Below, piece after piece: positions 36,492 through 45,381 of a stretch of 64,000 bases of DNA. Position numbers and translations under genes: made by a program. The stretch is taken from contig NZ_QNRQ01000009.1 in assembly GCF_003315175.1 (NCBI RefSeq), forward strand, positions 1 through 64,000. Direction: 5' to 3'. How positions within the stretch are numbered: the first letter of the stretch is position 1; the number at the start of each line of letters is the position of its first letter. The notes below the pieces were generated by a model. It was given only the letters and a program-made list of their open reading frames with translations, was not told where the DNA came from and made no database searches. Source of the stretch: Eoetvoesiella caeni. Its GTDB lineage: Bacteria > Pseudomonadota > Gammaproteobacteria > Burkholderiales > Burkholderiaceae_B.

Positions 36492-36586
36492 GATAAATCC
36501 TTTGTATGTCCATTATTGACCGACCGGGCCGCGCCTGCCACTTGAGCGGCGCCAGTGCCCGGCCCCGGCACATTCGGCATTTGCCA

Positions 36587-37714
36587 TTAAATAACAGTTT
36601 TAGGCACCCGTGGCGCGACTGCGCATAATAATTCATAAGCAATGGTTCCCGCAGCCGCGGCGACCTCGTCGGCCGACGGGCCGCCTTCGCCCCACAGGAC
36701 GACCTCGGAACCCACGTGCGCCTGCGGAACGGCGTCCAGGTCTACGATGAGCATGTCCATCGACACCCGCCCCAGCAACCGCGTGCGCACGCCGTCCACT
36801 ACAACCGGCGTGCCTGTGGATGCATGGCGCGGATAGCCGTCGGCATAGCCGCAGGCCACGACGCCAATGCGCATGGCACGTTCTGCCGTAAATATATGGC
36901 CATAACCGACACCTGCGCCAGCAGGGATAGTACGCACGCAGATAAGCTGGCTGCGCAAGGTCATGGCCGGCAGCAGGCCCATGCTTTGCGCCGTACGACC
37001 GGCAAACGGCGACGCCCCATATAGGCAAATACCCGGCCTGCCCCATTGGGCCGAACCTGGCGCCACCGACTGCCAGCAGCCCGGGGTAAAGGTGCCTGCG
37101 GAATTGCAGGCGCTGACCTCGCCCGGCAGGCCCAGCGTGGTTTCATTGAACAGCCTTACCTGCTCGCGTGTGACTTCGGCGCTGTCGTCGGCCCGCGCGA
37201 AATGGGTCATTTTGCCCAGGCTTCCTACAATGCCGCGTTGCTGCAGCCGCTCGAGCCGAGCGTAGGCGCCACGGTAGTCGCGCGGCTCGAAGCCAAGCCG
37301 GTTCATGCCGGTATTGAGCTTGACGAAGATATTCACGGGGCTTGCCGGCGCCGCGGCCTCGAGCATGTCTATTTGCTCGGAGTTATGCACAGTTGCCGTT
37401 AAACTATAATGTTCGATTAACTTAAGGTCGGATGGTTCGAAAAACCCTTCGAGCAGCAGTATGGGCTTGGTCCAGCCCGCCTCGCGGCAACGCAGCGCCT
37501 CGGCCAGGTCAAGCATGGCAAGGCCGTCGGCAAGCTCGAAAGCCTGTACCGCGTTTTCTATTCCGTGGCCATAGGCATCGGCCTTTATGACCGCCCAGAC
37601 CTTGGGCGCCGCATGCGGGCCGGAACTATTTGCGATATTGAATTGCGCGGTGCATACCGCCAGATTGTGACGTAAAGACGGCAATGAAATTATTGCCGAA
37701 ATCGGACGTGGCAT
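36587..37714 (-). CDS. alr: Alanine racemase
   Basis: 375-residue PLP enzyme interconverting L- and D-alanine for peptidoglycan. The PLP lysine is K44 in VIKADAYGHG, and the second catalytic base is Y271 in GVGYGHIF. The C-terminal beta domain contains RVSMDMLIVDLD. The enzyme could be biosynthetic (Alr) or catabolic (DadX); no dadA is nearby, so the biosynthetic name is used. The gene is divergent from hpnC with a gap of about 160 bp. Confidence 0.95.
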   Translation of the reverse strand: MPRPISAIISLPSLRHNLAVCTAQFNIANSSGPHAAPKVWAVIKADAYGHGIENAVQAFELADGLAMLDLAEALRCREAGWTKPILLLEGFFEPSDLKLIEHYSLTATVHNSEQIDMLEAAAPASPVNIFVKLNTGMNRLGFEPRDYRGAYARLERLQQRGIVGSLGKMTHFARADDSAEVTREQVRLFNETTLGLPGEVSACNSAGTFTPGCWQSVAPGSAQWGRPGICLYGASPFAGRTAQSMGLLPAMTLRSQLICVRTIPAGAGVGYGHIFTAERAMRIGVVACGYADGYPRHASTGTPVVVDGVRTRLLGRVSMDMLIVDLDAVPQAHVGSEVVLWGEGGPSADEVAAAAGTIAYELLCAVAPRVPKTVI

Positions 37715-37877
37715 AACTCTCCCCTAATTGCCAGCAGTCTAACGGAAGTCGTCCCCGTGCGCGAAATGAATACTGGAATTTTTGCCACAAGGGGTAAAGG
37801 CGCCCGGGCTGCCCGCACGTGGCGCACCGCCTCATCCCAATACGGAAAGCGGGGCGAAACGCCCCGCCGAAAAGCTC

Positions 37878-38744
37878 ATGGCCGTTGACCATTACGAAAA
37901 TTTTCCCGTCGCTTCGCTGCTGCTGCCCAAAGAGCTGCGTGAACCCGTAACGCATATTTACCAATTTGCGCGCAGTGCCGACGACATCGCCGACGAAGGC
38001 GACTCATTGCCCAACCAACGGCTGGCGCTGCTGGCCGAATACCGTGCCGCGCTAAGGCAACTGCAAGAGGGCGAGCTGCTGCTGCCCCCATCCGACCCTC
38101 GGCACAAGATCTTCGAGCCTCTTGGGCGCAGTATCCAGCGCCTGGACCTGCCAATGGCGCCGTTCTTCGATCTGCTTTCGGCTTTCGAGCAGGATGTCGT
38201 CATGCACCGCTACCCCAGCCAGGAAGCGCTGCTGGACTATTGTTCGCGCTCGGCCAATCCAGTGGGTCGGCTTATGCTGCACCTGTACGACGCGGTCGAT
38301 GAGGCGAACCTGCGCGACTCCGACGCCATTTGCACCGGTCTGCAATTGACCAACTTCTGGCAGGACGTTGCCATCGATTGGCTCAAGGGTCGGGTCTACA
38401 TCCCCCAGGACACCATGGCGCGGCACGCCGTCGGCGAAGACGATATCGCCGCCGGGCGCGCCGATGCGGCCTGGCAAGCCCTGATGCACGAACAAGTGCA
38501 GCAGGCCAGGCACTGTCTGTTGGCAGGAGCGCCATTGGCTTTGCGCCTGCGCGGACGCGTGGGCCTGGAGCTGCGGCTGGTGGTGCAAGGTGGGCTGCGT
38601 ATCCTGGAGCGCCTGGAGCAGCTACACTACGACATGTTTACTCGTCGCCCGACTATCGGCAAGCCGGACTGGATTTTGCTTTTATGGCGCGCGCTGCACC
38701 AATCCCGAAACGCTCCCCATCAACCTGATCCCGACAACGCATGA
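37878..38744 (+). CDS. hpnC: Hydroxysqualene synthase HpnC
   Basis: 288-residue member of the squalene/phytoene synthase fold. In the HpnCDE route, HpnD makes presqualene diphosphate from two farnesyl diphosphates, HpnC converts it to hydroxysqualene, and HpnE reduces that to squalene. The first Asp-rich motif DDIADE is at 35-40 and the second region NFWQD at 159-163. ATG 37878 matches the typical HpnC start VDHYENFPVAS. It overlaps hpnD by ATGA. Confidence 0.93.
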   Translation: MAVDHYENFPVASLLLPKELREPVTHIYQFARSADDIADEGDSLPNQRLALLAEYRAALRQLQEGELLLPPSDPRHKIFEPLGRSIQRLDLPMAPFFDLLSAFEQDVVMHRYPSQEALLDYCSRSANPVGRLMLHLYDAVDEANLRDSDAICTGLQLTNFWQDVAIDWLKGRVYIPQDTMARHAVGEDDIAAGRADAAWQALMHEQVQQARHCLLAGAPLALRLRGRVGLELRLVVQGGLRILERLEQLHYDMFTRRPTIGKPDWILLLWRALHQSRNAPHQPDPDNA

Positions 38745-39604
38745 GTCCCGACGAATACTGTCAAAGCAAAGCCGTTCAAAGCGGTTCCAGTTTCTACTAC
38801 GCCTTTCTTTTCCTGCCGCCCGAACGGCGCCAGGCAATTACGGCGCTATATGCATTTTGCCGCGAGGTCGACGACGTCGTCGATGAATGCTCCGACCCGT
38901 CCGTGGCCCGCGTCAAGCTCGCCTGGTGGAGCAAGCAGATCGATGCGCTTTTTGCCGGAAAGGCCGAGCACCCGGTCATGCAGGCCTTGGCGCCTCATCT
39001 TGAAAGCTGCCGGATTACCGCCGCGCGCCTGCACGCCGTAGTTGAAGGCATGGAGATGGACCTGGACCAAAGCCGTTATCTGGACTGGCCCGGCCTGCGC
39101 AAGTACTGCTGGCACGCAGCCGGCGTGGTGGGCGAGCTTTCGGCCGGTATTTTCGGCTATACCGATCCCGCCACCTTGGTATACGCCGAGAAACTGGGCC
39201 TGGCGTTCCAGCTTACCAATATCATTCGCGACATTGGCGACGACGCACGCCGCGGCCGTATTTACCTCCCTGTCGACGAACTCCAGCGTTTCGACGTCAA
39301 GGCGTCTGAAATCCTGGATAGCCAGCACTCAGAACGCTTCGTCCAGCTTATGCGCTTTCAGACCGAGCGCGCGCGGCAGCATTATCGCGAGGCCGTGCTG
39401 GCCCTGCCGGAAGCCGACCGCCGGACACAACGGCCCGGGCTGGCCATGGCGGCCATCTATTACGCATTGCTTGATGAAATCGAACGCGACAATTGGCAAG
39501 TTCTGGACCAGCGCATTTCGCTTACGCCGATACGCAAATTTTGGCTGGCCTGGAAGACCTGGGTCAGCGGGGGCCGCGGCCTGGTAAAACGGCTAAGTGC
39601 ATGA
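38741..39604 (+). CDS. hpnD: Presqualene diphosphate synthase HpnD
   Basis: 287-residue squalene/phytoene synthase-type enzyme joining two farnesyl diphosphates. The two metal-binding motifs are complete: DDVVDE at 44-49 and NIIRDIGDD at 160-168. The N-terminus SGSSFYYAFLFLPPERR is the usual substrate-binding start. It is coupled to hpnC upstream and hpnE downstream by ATGA overlaps. The farnesyl donor could come from the ispA product encoded at 61.6-62.5 kb. Confidence 0.94.
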   Translation: MSPDEYCQSKAVQSGSSFYYAFLFLPPERRQAITALYAFCREVDDVVDECSDPSVARVKLAWWSKQIDALFAGKAEHPVMQALAPHLESCRITAARLHAVVEGMEMDLDQSRYLDWPGLRKYCWHAAGVVGELSAGIFGYTDPATLVYAEKLGLAFQLTNIIRDIGDDARRGRIYLPVDELQRFDVKASEILDSQHSERFVQLMRFQTERARQHYREAVLALPEADRRTQRPGLAMAAIYYALLDEIERDNWQVLDQRISLTPIRKFWLAWKTWVSGGRGLVKRLSA

Positions 39605-40935
39605 AGGTCGCGGTTATCGGTGCGGGCTGGGCCGGGCTTAGCGCGGCTTTTTACCTGGACCGTGCCGGACACCGGGTCACCGTGTTCGAAGCTGCCCGTA
39701 CGCTGGGCGGGCGCGCCCGCCGCGTGCATTCGCCCCGCCTGGACTCCGACATCGACAACGGCCAACACATATTGCTGGGCGCCTACTCTGAGACTCTAAA
39801 GCTTATCGGACTTCTGGGCCTGGACCAGGCCAGCGTGCTGCACGCCGAACCTCTGGCGTTGCGCAGCGCGGACGGCAGTTTCATGTTGCGCACGCCCGCG
39901 CTGCCGGCGCCGCTGCACTTGCCCGCCGCCGTGCTGACGGCCAATGGCCTGTCTTGGCGTGAAAAACTTTTGCTTATCAAAGCCATGATGCGCCTGCGGC
40001 GCCAACACTGGACGGTGGATGCCCAGGCTACCGTCGGCGACTGGCTTGCGCAAGAGCGTCAATCCGAGCGGGCCATCGGCCGTTTCTGGCGGCCGCTATG
40101 CCTGGCCGCCCTGAACACTTCCATCGAGCAGGCCGGTGCCCAACTGCTGGCCACCGTGCTTCGCGACAGCCTAGGCGGATCGAAGCTGGCCTCGCAAGTG
40201 CTTATTCCCCGCGTCGACCTGTCGCAGCTTTGGCCCGAGCATCTGCCGCCGTCCATCGCAATCCGCCCGGGCACTGCCGTACGCCGCCTGGTCAGCGACG
40301 CCGTGCATGTCGCGATCGACGACGAGACATTCGATGCCGCCATCGTGGCCACCAGCCCGCCCTCGGCGCTGCGTTTGCTGCGCCATACTTCATTGACGGC
40401 TGCACAGGAAGAATTCCTTGCACCTTTGGCTGACTTTGAATATCGCCCCATTGCCACGCTGACCCTGAAGCTTGCGCATCATTGGAACCTGCCGCAAGCC
40501 ATGCTGATGCTGGACGATGCCCCCGAAAAACTGCATTTCGGCCAATGGCTGTTCGAACGCCGCCTGTTTGCCCAGGACCAGCAGTTGCCGCCTATGCTTT
40601 CCATCGTGGTCAGCAATGCGGGCCAACTGGCAAACCATCCACCGCATGAAGTGGTCGACGCCATGATCGAGCAGGTGCGTGCCCAAACCCGGCACCATTC
40701 GCCTATGCCGCAGGTCACCGGCCACGAGCTGATTGTGGAAAAACGCGCTACCTTTGCCGCCCTGCCCGCCATGCGCAGGCCCACCAACGCCACGCCCTGG
40801 CCGCGCATCTGGCTGGCGGGAGACTGGACCGACACGGGCTACCCGGCGGTGCTTGAAGGAGCTGTGCGCAGCGGAAAACGCGCAGCCGAACTGCTTGCGG
40901 CGGCAGGCTTCAGCCAGCATAGCCAGGCGCTGTAA
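39601..40935 (+). CDS. hpnE: Hydroxysqualene dehydroxylase HpnE
   Basis: 444-residue FAD-dependent amine-oxidase-fold enzyme. The dinucleotide-binding motif VAVIGAGWAGLSAAF begins at residue 3 and is followed by the acidic VTVFEA. The C-terminus has the FAD-closing IWLAGDWTDTGYPAVLEGAVRSG-like segment. It completes squalene synthesis from hydroxysqualene. No squalene-hopene cyclase (hpnF/shc) is in the window, so whether squalene becomes a hopanoid cannot be judged here. The gene converges on crcB, leaving only 7 bp between the stops. Confidence 0.93.
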   Translation: MKVAVIGAGWAGLSAAFYLDRAGHRVTVFEAARTLGGRARRVHSPRLDSDIDNGQHILLGAYSETLKLIGLLGLDQASVLHAEPLALRSADGSFMLRTPALPAPLHLPAAVLTANGLSWREKLLLIKAMMRLRRQHWTVDAQATVGDWLAQERQSERAIGRFWRPLCLAALNTSIEQAGAQLLATVLRDSLGGSKLASQVLIPRVDLSQLWPEHLPPSIAIRPGTAVRRLVSDAVHVAIDDETFDAAIVATSPPSALRLLRHTSLTAAQEEFLAPLADFEYRPIATLTLKLAHHWNLPQAMLMLDDAPEKLHFGQWLFERRLFAQDQQLPPMLSIVVSNAGQLANHPPHEVVDAMIEQVRAQTRHHSPMPQVTGHELIVEKRATFAALPAMRRPTNATPWPRIWLAGDWTDTGYPAVLEGAVRSGKRAAELLAAAGFSQHSQAL

Positions 40936-40942
40936 CCCAAGC

Positions 40943-41326
40943 CTACCTTAGCGCGTGCATGGTAGCCAGCCCAAGCGCCGTCAAGGCCAAGGCGCCAAAC
41001 AAACTGATGCCCGCGTAGCCCATGGCCGAAAAATACGAGCCGCGCTCGAGCATCCCCACGGTTTCGGCGGAAAATGTCGAGAATGTTGTCAGGCCGCCCA
41101 GGAAGCCGGTGGCTGCAAACAGCTTGAGCCACTCCGGCGCCGACGGATAAAACAAAAATGCGCCCAGCGCAATGCCTATCAGATAGCCGCCGACCAGGTT
41201 GGCCGCAAGCGTTCCCCAGGGCAACAGCACACCGCCTTGATTCAGCCAAAGCCCCAGCAACCAGCGCGCGATCGCGCCAAGCGCGGCCCCTATTCCTATG
41301 GCAAAAAAATTCGAGAAGGCAAACAT
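40943..41326 (-). CDS. crcB: Fluoride channel CrcB/Fluc
   Basis: 127-residue, four-helix inner-membrane protein that dimerises to export fluoride. The conserved GGLTTFSTFSAE segment is near 75-86 and NLVGGYLIG near 44-52. It follows rocF on the same strand with a 124-bp gap. I looked for a fluoride riboswitch in that gap and could not recognise one. Confidence 0.94.
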   Translation of the reverse strand: MFAFSNFFAIGIGAALGAIARWLLGLWLNQGGVLLPWGTLAANLVGGYLIGIALGAFLFYPSAPEWLKLFAATGFLGGLTTFSTFSAETVGMLERGSYFSAMGYAGISLFGALALTALGLATMHALR

Positions 41327-41450
41327 ATGATCCGTTCTTCAGTAGGCTGGCGCTATTTCAGCACACCGCCCGTACCGGATGCAACCACAGCGGCATTGGC
41401 TTCTGAACCTGATGCCGGCTGATCGATTTGCTCTGCCAAGCCGGCAGGCA

Positions 41451-42374
41451 CTAACGCCGGCGCATCAGTGTGCTTTTGCCGAACAGGCTTTCAACCAGGT
41501 CGACGGCCAACTGGGCCGTGCCGTTGCGTACGTCCAGCGCCGGGTTGAGCTCGACGATGTCCAGCGAAGCCAGGCACCCGGTGTCGGCCACCATTTCCAT
41601 GCAAAGCTGGGCTTCGCGGTAGCTGGGCCCTCCGCGCACGGTCGTGGCCACGCCCGGAGCGATATCCGGATCGAGAAAGTCCACGTCGAAACTGACGTGC
41701 AGATGGACGCCTTCGCGCACATCGCGCAAGGCTGCCTGCATGGCGGCCTTCATGCCCACTTCATCGATGTACCGCATGTCGAACACTTCGATTCCGGCAT
41801 CATGCACCAATTGCTTTTCGCCGGGATCTACGCTGCGCACGCCTATATGACTGATTTCTTCGGCCCGCAGCGCGGGGACCGGTCCACCCAGATTGAGCAG
41901 CGCCTCGGGCCCGGCGCCGACCAGGCAGGCCACCGGCATTCCATGCAGATTGCCGCTGGGCGTCAGCGCAGCCGTATTGAAATCGGCATGCGCGTCCAGC
42001 CAAAGCACACGCAGCCGCCGGCCGGCTTCATGGCAATGGCGCGCAACCGCGCTGATCGACCCCACGCCAATGCTGTGATCGCCGCCCAGCACGACGGGCA
42101 GGCGCTGCGCGGACAGTTCGCGATAAACCGCATCGTGCACCAGTTGGTTCCAGGCGACGACTTCGGCAAGATGGCGGTATCCATTCGCGGCGGGCGTCTG
42201 GGGATTGGGCGGCCCATTGAGGTCTCCGCAATCGGAAACCGAAAAGCCCATGCGCTCCAGCGCCTGGCGCAGCCCGGCCACCCGCAAAGCCTGCGGCCCC
42301 ATGCTGGCACCCAGGCAGCTTGCGCCAATATCCGTGGGAACGCCTATCAGGCTTAGATGCTTGGCGCCGGGCAT
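41451..42374 (-). CDS. rocF: Arginase
   Basis: 307-residue manganese enzyme of the ureohydrolase family hydrolysing arginine to ornithine and urea. Metal ligands are H100 in GGDHS, the DAHAD cluster (127-131) and D230/D232 in SFDVDFLDP. The arginase-like GASCLGASMGP start and NTAALTPSGNLHGMP substrate loop favour arginase over agmatinase. It begins 3 bp after the thrC stop, so an arginine-catabolic gene is coupled to the threonine operon. Confidence 0.92.
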   Translation of the reverse strand: MPGAKHLSLIGVPTDIGASCLGASMGPQALRVAGLRQALERMGFSVSDCGDLNGPPNPQTPAANGYRHLAEVVAWNQLVHDAVYRELSAQRLPVVLGGDHSIGVGSISAVARHCHEAGRRLRVLWLDAHADFNTAALTPSGNLHGMPVACLVGAGPEALLNLGGPVPALRAEEISHIGVRSVDPGEKQLVHDAGIEVFDMRYIDEVGMKAAMQAALRDVREGVHLHVSFDVDFLDPDIAPGVATTVRGGPSYREAQLCMEMVADTGCLASLDIVELNPALDVRNGTAQLAVDLVESLFGKSTLMRRR

Positions 42375-42377
42375 GGA

Positions 42378-43784
42378 TCAGGCCGCGTGCTGCTCGATAT
42401 AGCGGCGTACTAGTTCGACGTCGCAATCCATGACTTCCACTCTTTGTTCAAGGCTGGCCAGATCGCGCAAATTGGCGGGCGGCTCGGCCGGCTTGCCGAT
42501 GGCTTGCTCGATGGTCTCGCTGAACTTGGCGGGCAGCGCGGTTTCCAGCACCAGCATGGGAATGCCGGGCTCGACATATTGCTGCGCCACCTTGACGCCG
42601 TCGGCCGTGTGCGGGTCGATCAGCACGCCGGTGCTTTCATGAACGCTACGGATGGTGCGCAGGCGATCGGCGTGGGTGCTGACGCCGCCGACGAAGCCGT
42701 AGCTGGCCTCGAACTCGGGCTGAAGATAGCTGAGGTCGAATTCGCCGTCGCGCGCCAGTTCATCCCACAGGGCGCGGACCTCGGCGGCATCCTGGCCAAC
42801 CAGATCGAACACGAAACGCTCGAAATTGGACGCGCGCGAAATGTCCATGGAGGGGCTGGATGTTGCCTGTGTCTGGGCCGCTGACCGCGGCCGATAAATG
42901 CCTGTGCGGAAGAACTCTTCAAGCACGTTGTTTTCGTTGGTTGCCAGCACCAGGCGGCGCACGGGCAAACCCATGGAGCGGGCAATATGGCCCGCCAGGA
43001 TATTGCCGAAATTGCCCGACGGCACGGCGAACGACACCTGCTGGCCGGGGCCGGTGGTGGCGCGCAGCCAGCCCCAGAAGTAATACACGACCTGGGCCGC
43101 AATTCGCGCCCAGTTGATGGAATTGACTGCGCCCAGATGATAGCGGGACTTGAAAGCCAGGTCGCCCGACAAGGTCTTGACGATGTCCTGGCATTCGTCG
43201 AATACGCCCTTCAACGCCAGGTTGTGAATATTGGCGTCTTGCAGCGAGTACATCTGCGCGCGCTGAAAGTCGCTCATGCGGCCATGGGGCGACAGCATGA
43301 ACACAGAAATCCCGCGCTTGCCGCGCAAGGCGTATTCGGCGGCGGAACCGGTATCGCCCGAAGTTGCCCCAAGTATGTTCAGCGTGGTGTCGCGCTCGGC
43401 CAGCACGTATTCGAACACCTGGCCCAGGAACTGCATGGCCATGTCCTTGAACGCCAAGGTAGGACCTTGCGACAGCCCCAGCAGGCTCAAGCCGTCGGAA
43501 AGAGGCTTGAGCGGCACGATTTCTTCGGCGTCGAACACGCCTGGCCGATAAGCTTCGTGAACCAGCCTGCTCAGGTCTGACTTGGGGATGTCGTCGATGA
43601 ACAGTCCCAGAACCTCGGTGGCCAGGCCTGGGTAGCTGAGAGTGCGCCACGATTCGAGCACTTGCGCGTCGATCTGCGGCAGGGACTCGGGCAAAGCCAG
43701 GCCGCCATCGGGCGCCAACCCCTCGAGCAGGATTTCCGAGAATGGCAGGGGTTGCATCCCCCCGCGCGTTGAACGGTATTTCAT
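42378..43784 (-). CDS. thrC: Threonine synthase
   Basis: 468-residue PLP enzyme converting O-phosphohomoserine to threonine. The PLP lysine is K113 in LAFKDMAMQFLG; the N-terminal YRSTRGG and the phosphate-binding GATSGDTGSAAEYA segments are typical of the proteobacterial form. The start overlaps the hom stop by ATGA. Order on the minus strand is hom-thrC-rocF-crcB. Confidence 0.96.
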   Translation of the reverse strand: MKYRSTRGGMQPLPFSEILLEGLAPDGGLALPESLPQIDAQVLESWRTLSYPGLATEVLGLFIDDIPKSDLSRLVHEAYRPGVFDAEEIVPLKPLSDGLSLLGLSQGPTLAFKDMAMQFLGQVFEYVLAERDTTLNILGATSGDTGSAAEYALRGKRGISVFMLSPHGRMSDFQRAQMYSLQDANIHNLALKGVFDECQDIVKTLSGDLAFKSRYHLGAVNSINWARIAAQVVYYFWGWLRATTGPGQQVSFAVPSGNFGNILAGHIARSMGLPVRRLVLATNENNVLEEFFRTGIYRPRSAAQTQATSSPSMDISRASNFERFVFDLVGQDAAEVRALWDELARDGEFDLSYLQPEFEASYGFVGGVSTHADRLRTIRSVHESTGVLIDPHTADGVKVAQQYVEPGIPMLVLETALPAKFSETIEQAIGKPAEPPANLRDLASLEQRVEVMDCDVELVRRYIEQHAA

Positions 43785-45091
43785 AGCAAGTTCTCCACCC
43801 GCAGGCGCGTAACTTCGGATTTGACGAACGGCAGTGTGCGGATTTTTTCCATGGCCAGATCGACCGCGCCTTCACGGGCCTGGTGCGACAAAAAGATGAT
43901 GTCGGCGTCATTGACGCTGTGCGGTTCCTGGAACATGGAACCGATGGAAATTTCGCAGTCCGCCAGAATACGGGCCAGATCGGCCAGCACGCCGGGACGG
44001 TCTTCGACGCGCAGGCGCAGATAGTACGAAGACAGAACCTCGGACATGGGCAAAATGGGAATATCGTCCATGGCGTCGGGCTGAAATGCCAGATGCGGCA
44101 CCCGATGCTCGGGATCGGCAGCCAGCAGCCGTGTAACGTCGACCAGGTCGGCCACCACAGCCGAAGCGGTGGGCAGCTCGCCCGCGCCCTGGCCGTAATA
44201 TAAAGTGCCGCCTACGGCGTCGCCATAGACCTGCACGGCGTTCATGGCGCCCTCGACATTGGCCAACAGGCGTTCCATGGGCACCAGGGCGGGGTGTACC
44301 CGCAATTCAATGCCTGTTTCTCGCCGGCGGGTAATACCCAGAAGCTTGATGCGATAGCCCAGTCTTTCGGCGTGATCGATGTCTTCGCTGGCCAGGTTCG
44401 AAATACCTTCGGTGTAGGCTTTGTCGAATTGCACAGGAATGCCGAAAGCCAGCGACGCCAGCAGCGTCAGCTTGTGGGCCGCGTCGACGCCTTCGATGTC
44501 GAAAGTGGGATCGGCCTCGGCGTAGCCCAGGCGCTGGGCGTCGGCCAGCGCTTCGGCAAACGACAGTCCCTTCATGCGCATTTCGGACAGAATATAGTTG
44601 GTCGTGCCGTTGATGATGCCGGCCAGCCACTGTATGCGATTGGCGGAAAGCCCTTCGCGTATGGCCTTGATGATGGGAATGCCGCCCGCGACGGCGGCCT
44701 CGAACGCCACCATCACGCCCTTGGCATGAGCCGCGGCGAAGACTTCGTTGCCGTGCTTGGCCAGCAAGGCCTTGTTGGCGGTGACTACATGCTTGCCCTG
44801 CTGTATGGCTTCCATGACCAGGTCATGGGCCAGAGTGTCACCGCCTATCAGTTCGACCACAATGTCGATATCGGGATGCCGGACGACTTCAAAAGCGTCG
44901 CGAGTAACAAGTACGTCTTCGCCCACCATCTGGCGGGCCTTGGGCACATCGCGTACGGCAACCGCCACAATCTCTATATTCCGGCCGGCGCGGCGCGCAA
45001 TTTCCTGGGCATTTCGGGCAAGCACCTTCCAGGTGCCTCCGCCCACAACGCCAAGACCCAACAAGCCAACTTTTACAGGGCTACTACTCAT
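43781..45091 (-). CDS. hom: Homoserine dehydrogenase
   Basis: 436-residue NAD(P)-dependent enzyme reducing aspartate semialdehyde to homoserine. The nucleotide motif GLLGLGVVGGG is at 9-19, the catalytic-domain EAAVAGGIPIIKAI near 130, and a C-terminal ACT domain (about 350-436, YLRLRVEDRPGVLADLARI) mediates feedback control by threonine. The ATG overlaps, as ATGA, the stop codon of a 72-bp remnant of an alaC 3' end. This suggests that hom was once translationally coupled to alaC. Confidence 0.96.
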   Translation of the reverse strand: MSSSPVKVGLLGLGVVGGGTWKVLARNAQEIARRAGRNIEIVAVAVRDVPKARQMVGEDVLVTRDAFEVVRHPDIDIVVELIGGDTLAHDLVMEAIQQGKHVVTANKALLAKHGNEVFAAAHAKGVMVAFEAAVAGGIPIIKAIREGLSANRIQWLAGIINGTTNYILSEMRMKGLSFAEALADAQRLGYAEADPTFDIEGVDAAHKLTLLASLAFGIPVQFDKAYTEGISNLASEDIDHAERLGYRIKLLGITRRRETGIELRVHPALVPMERLLANVEGAMNAVQVYGDAVGGTLYYGQGAGELPTASAVVADLVDVTRLLAADPEHRVPHLAFQPDAMDDIPILPMSEVLSSYYLRLRVEDRPGVLADLARILADCEISIGSMFQEPHSVNDADIIFLSHQAREGAVDLAMEKIRTLPFVKSEVTRLRVENLL

Positions 45092-45162
45092 TTGACCAAT
45101 CCATCCTTGCGGAACATCTTTTTAATGCCGCGCACCGCCTTGCGGGTGCGCTGCTCGTTTTC
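45088..45162 (-). pseudogene. Remnant of the 3' end of alaC (displaced copy)
   Basis: Read on the minus strand in frame, this segment encodes ENEQRTRKAVRGIKKMFRK followed by DGLVK and a stop. The intact alaC ends [19 protein letters not shown], then DGLIKQSA. At the DNA level 45091-45162 matches 50118-50189 at 64 of 72 positions, including an exact 20-bp run (45143-45162 with 50170-50189). Upstream of 45163 the reading frame continues briefly but no longer resembles alaC. Its stop codon overlaps the hom start as ATGA, which looks like the original operon junction. See the matching repeat at 50118-50189. Confidence 0.85.
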
Positions 45163-45332
45163 AAGCGCGGCCTGACAAAACCAGATAAACAAAGGGGGTT
45201 TCGGACAAAACAGGGCCGGCGGGACAGTTACTTATCCAGGCTGGCTATTGTACCTAAACTGGGCAAAGCCTTATTCCATTTGCCGCCGAACGAAGTCTTT
45301 TCCGCCTTGGCGGCCATGCAAGGGCAATGGCG
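45163..45332. other. Gap between the alaC remnant and the fadL stem-loop
   Basis: No gene is visible. On the minus strand a TACAAT box lies at 45247-45252, about 155 bp before the hom ATG, but without a good -35 hexamer. If hom and thrC are no longer transcribed from the alaC promoter, a replacement promoter should lie in this stretch or read-through from the fadL gene must serve. Confidence 0.3.
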
Positions 45333-45372
45333 GCACTGTCGCCGCCATGGAGCCCTATGGCGGCGACAGTGC
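45333..45372. terminator. 16-bp perfect inverted repeat after the FadL gene
   Basis: GCACTGTCGCCGCCAT (45333-45348) and its exact reverse complement (45357-45372) enclose an 8-base loop. The hairpin lies 9 bp beyond the stop of the FadL-family gene. There is no T-tract behind it in the direction of transcription, so it may be a factor-assisted terminator or an mRNA 3' stabiliser. It might also be a recombination feature of the inserted segment. Confidence 0.6.
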
Positions 45373-45381
45373 GCTGCCCGG

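Noticed and set aside
41327-41450. Possible fluoride riboswitch or small gene between rocF and crcB
   Set aside because: I could not find the conserved riboswitch core, and the short open frames on both strands (about 31-33 codons) have no start signal or similarity that I recognise.
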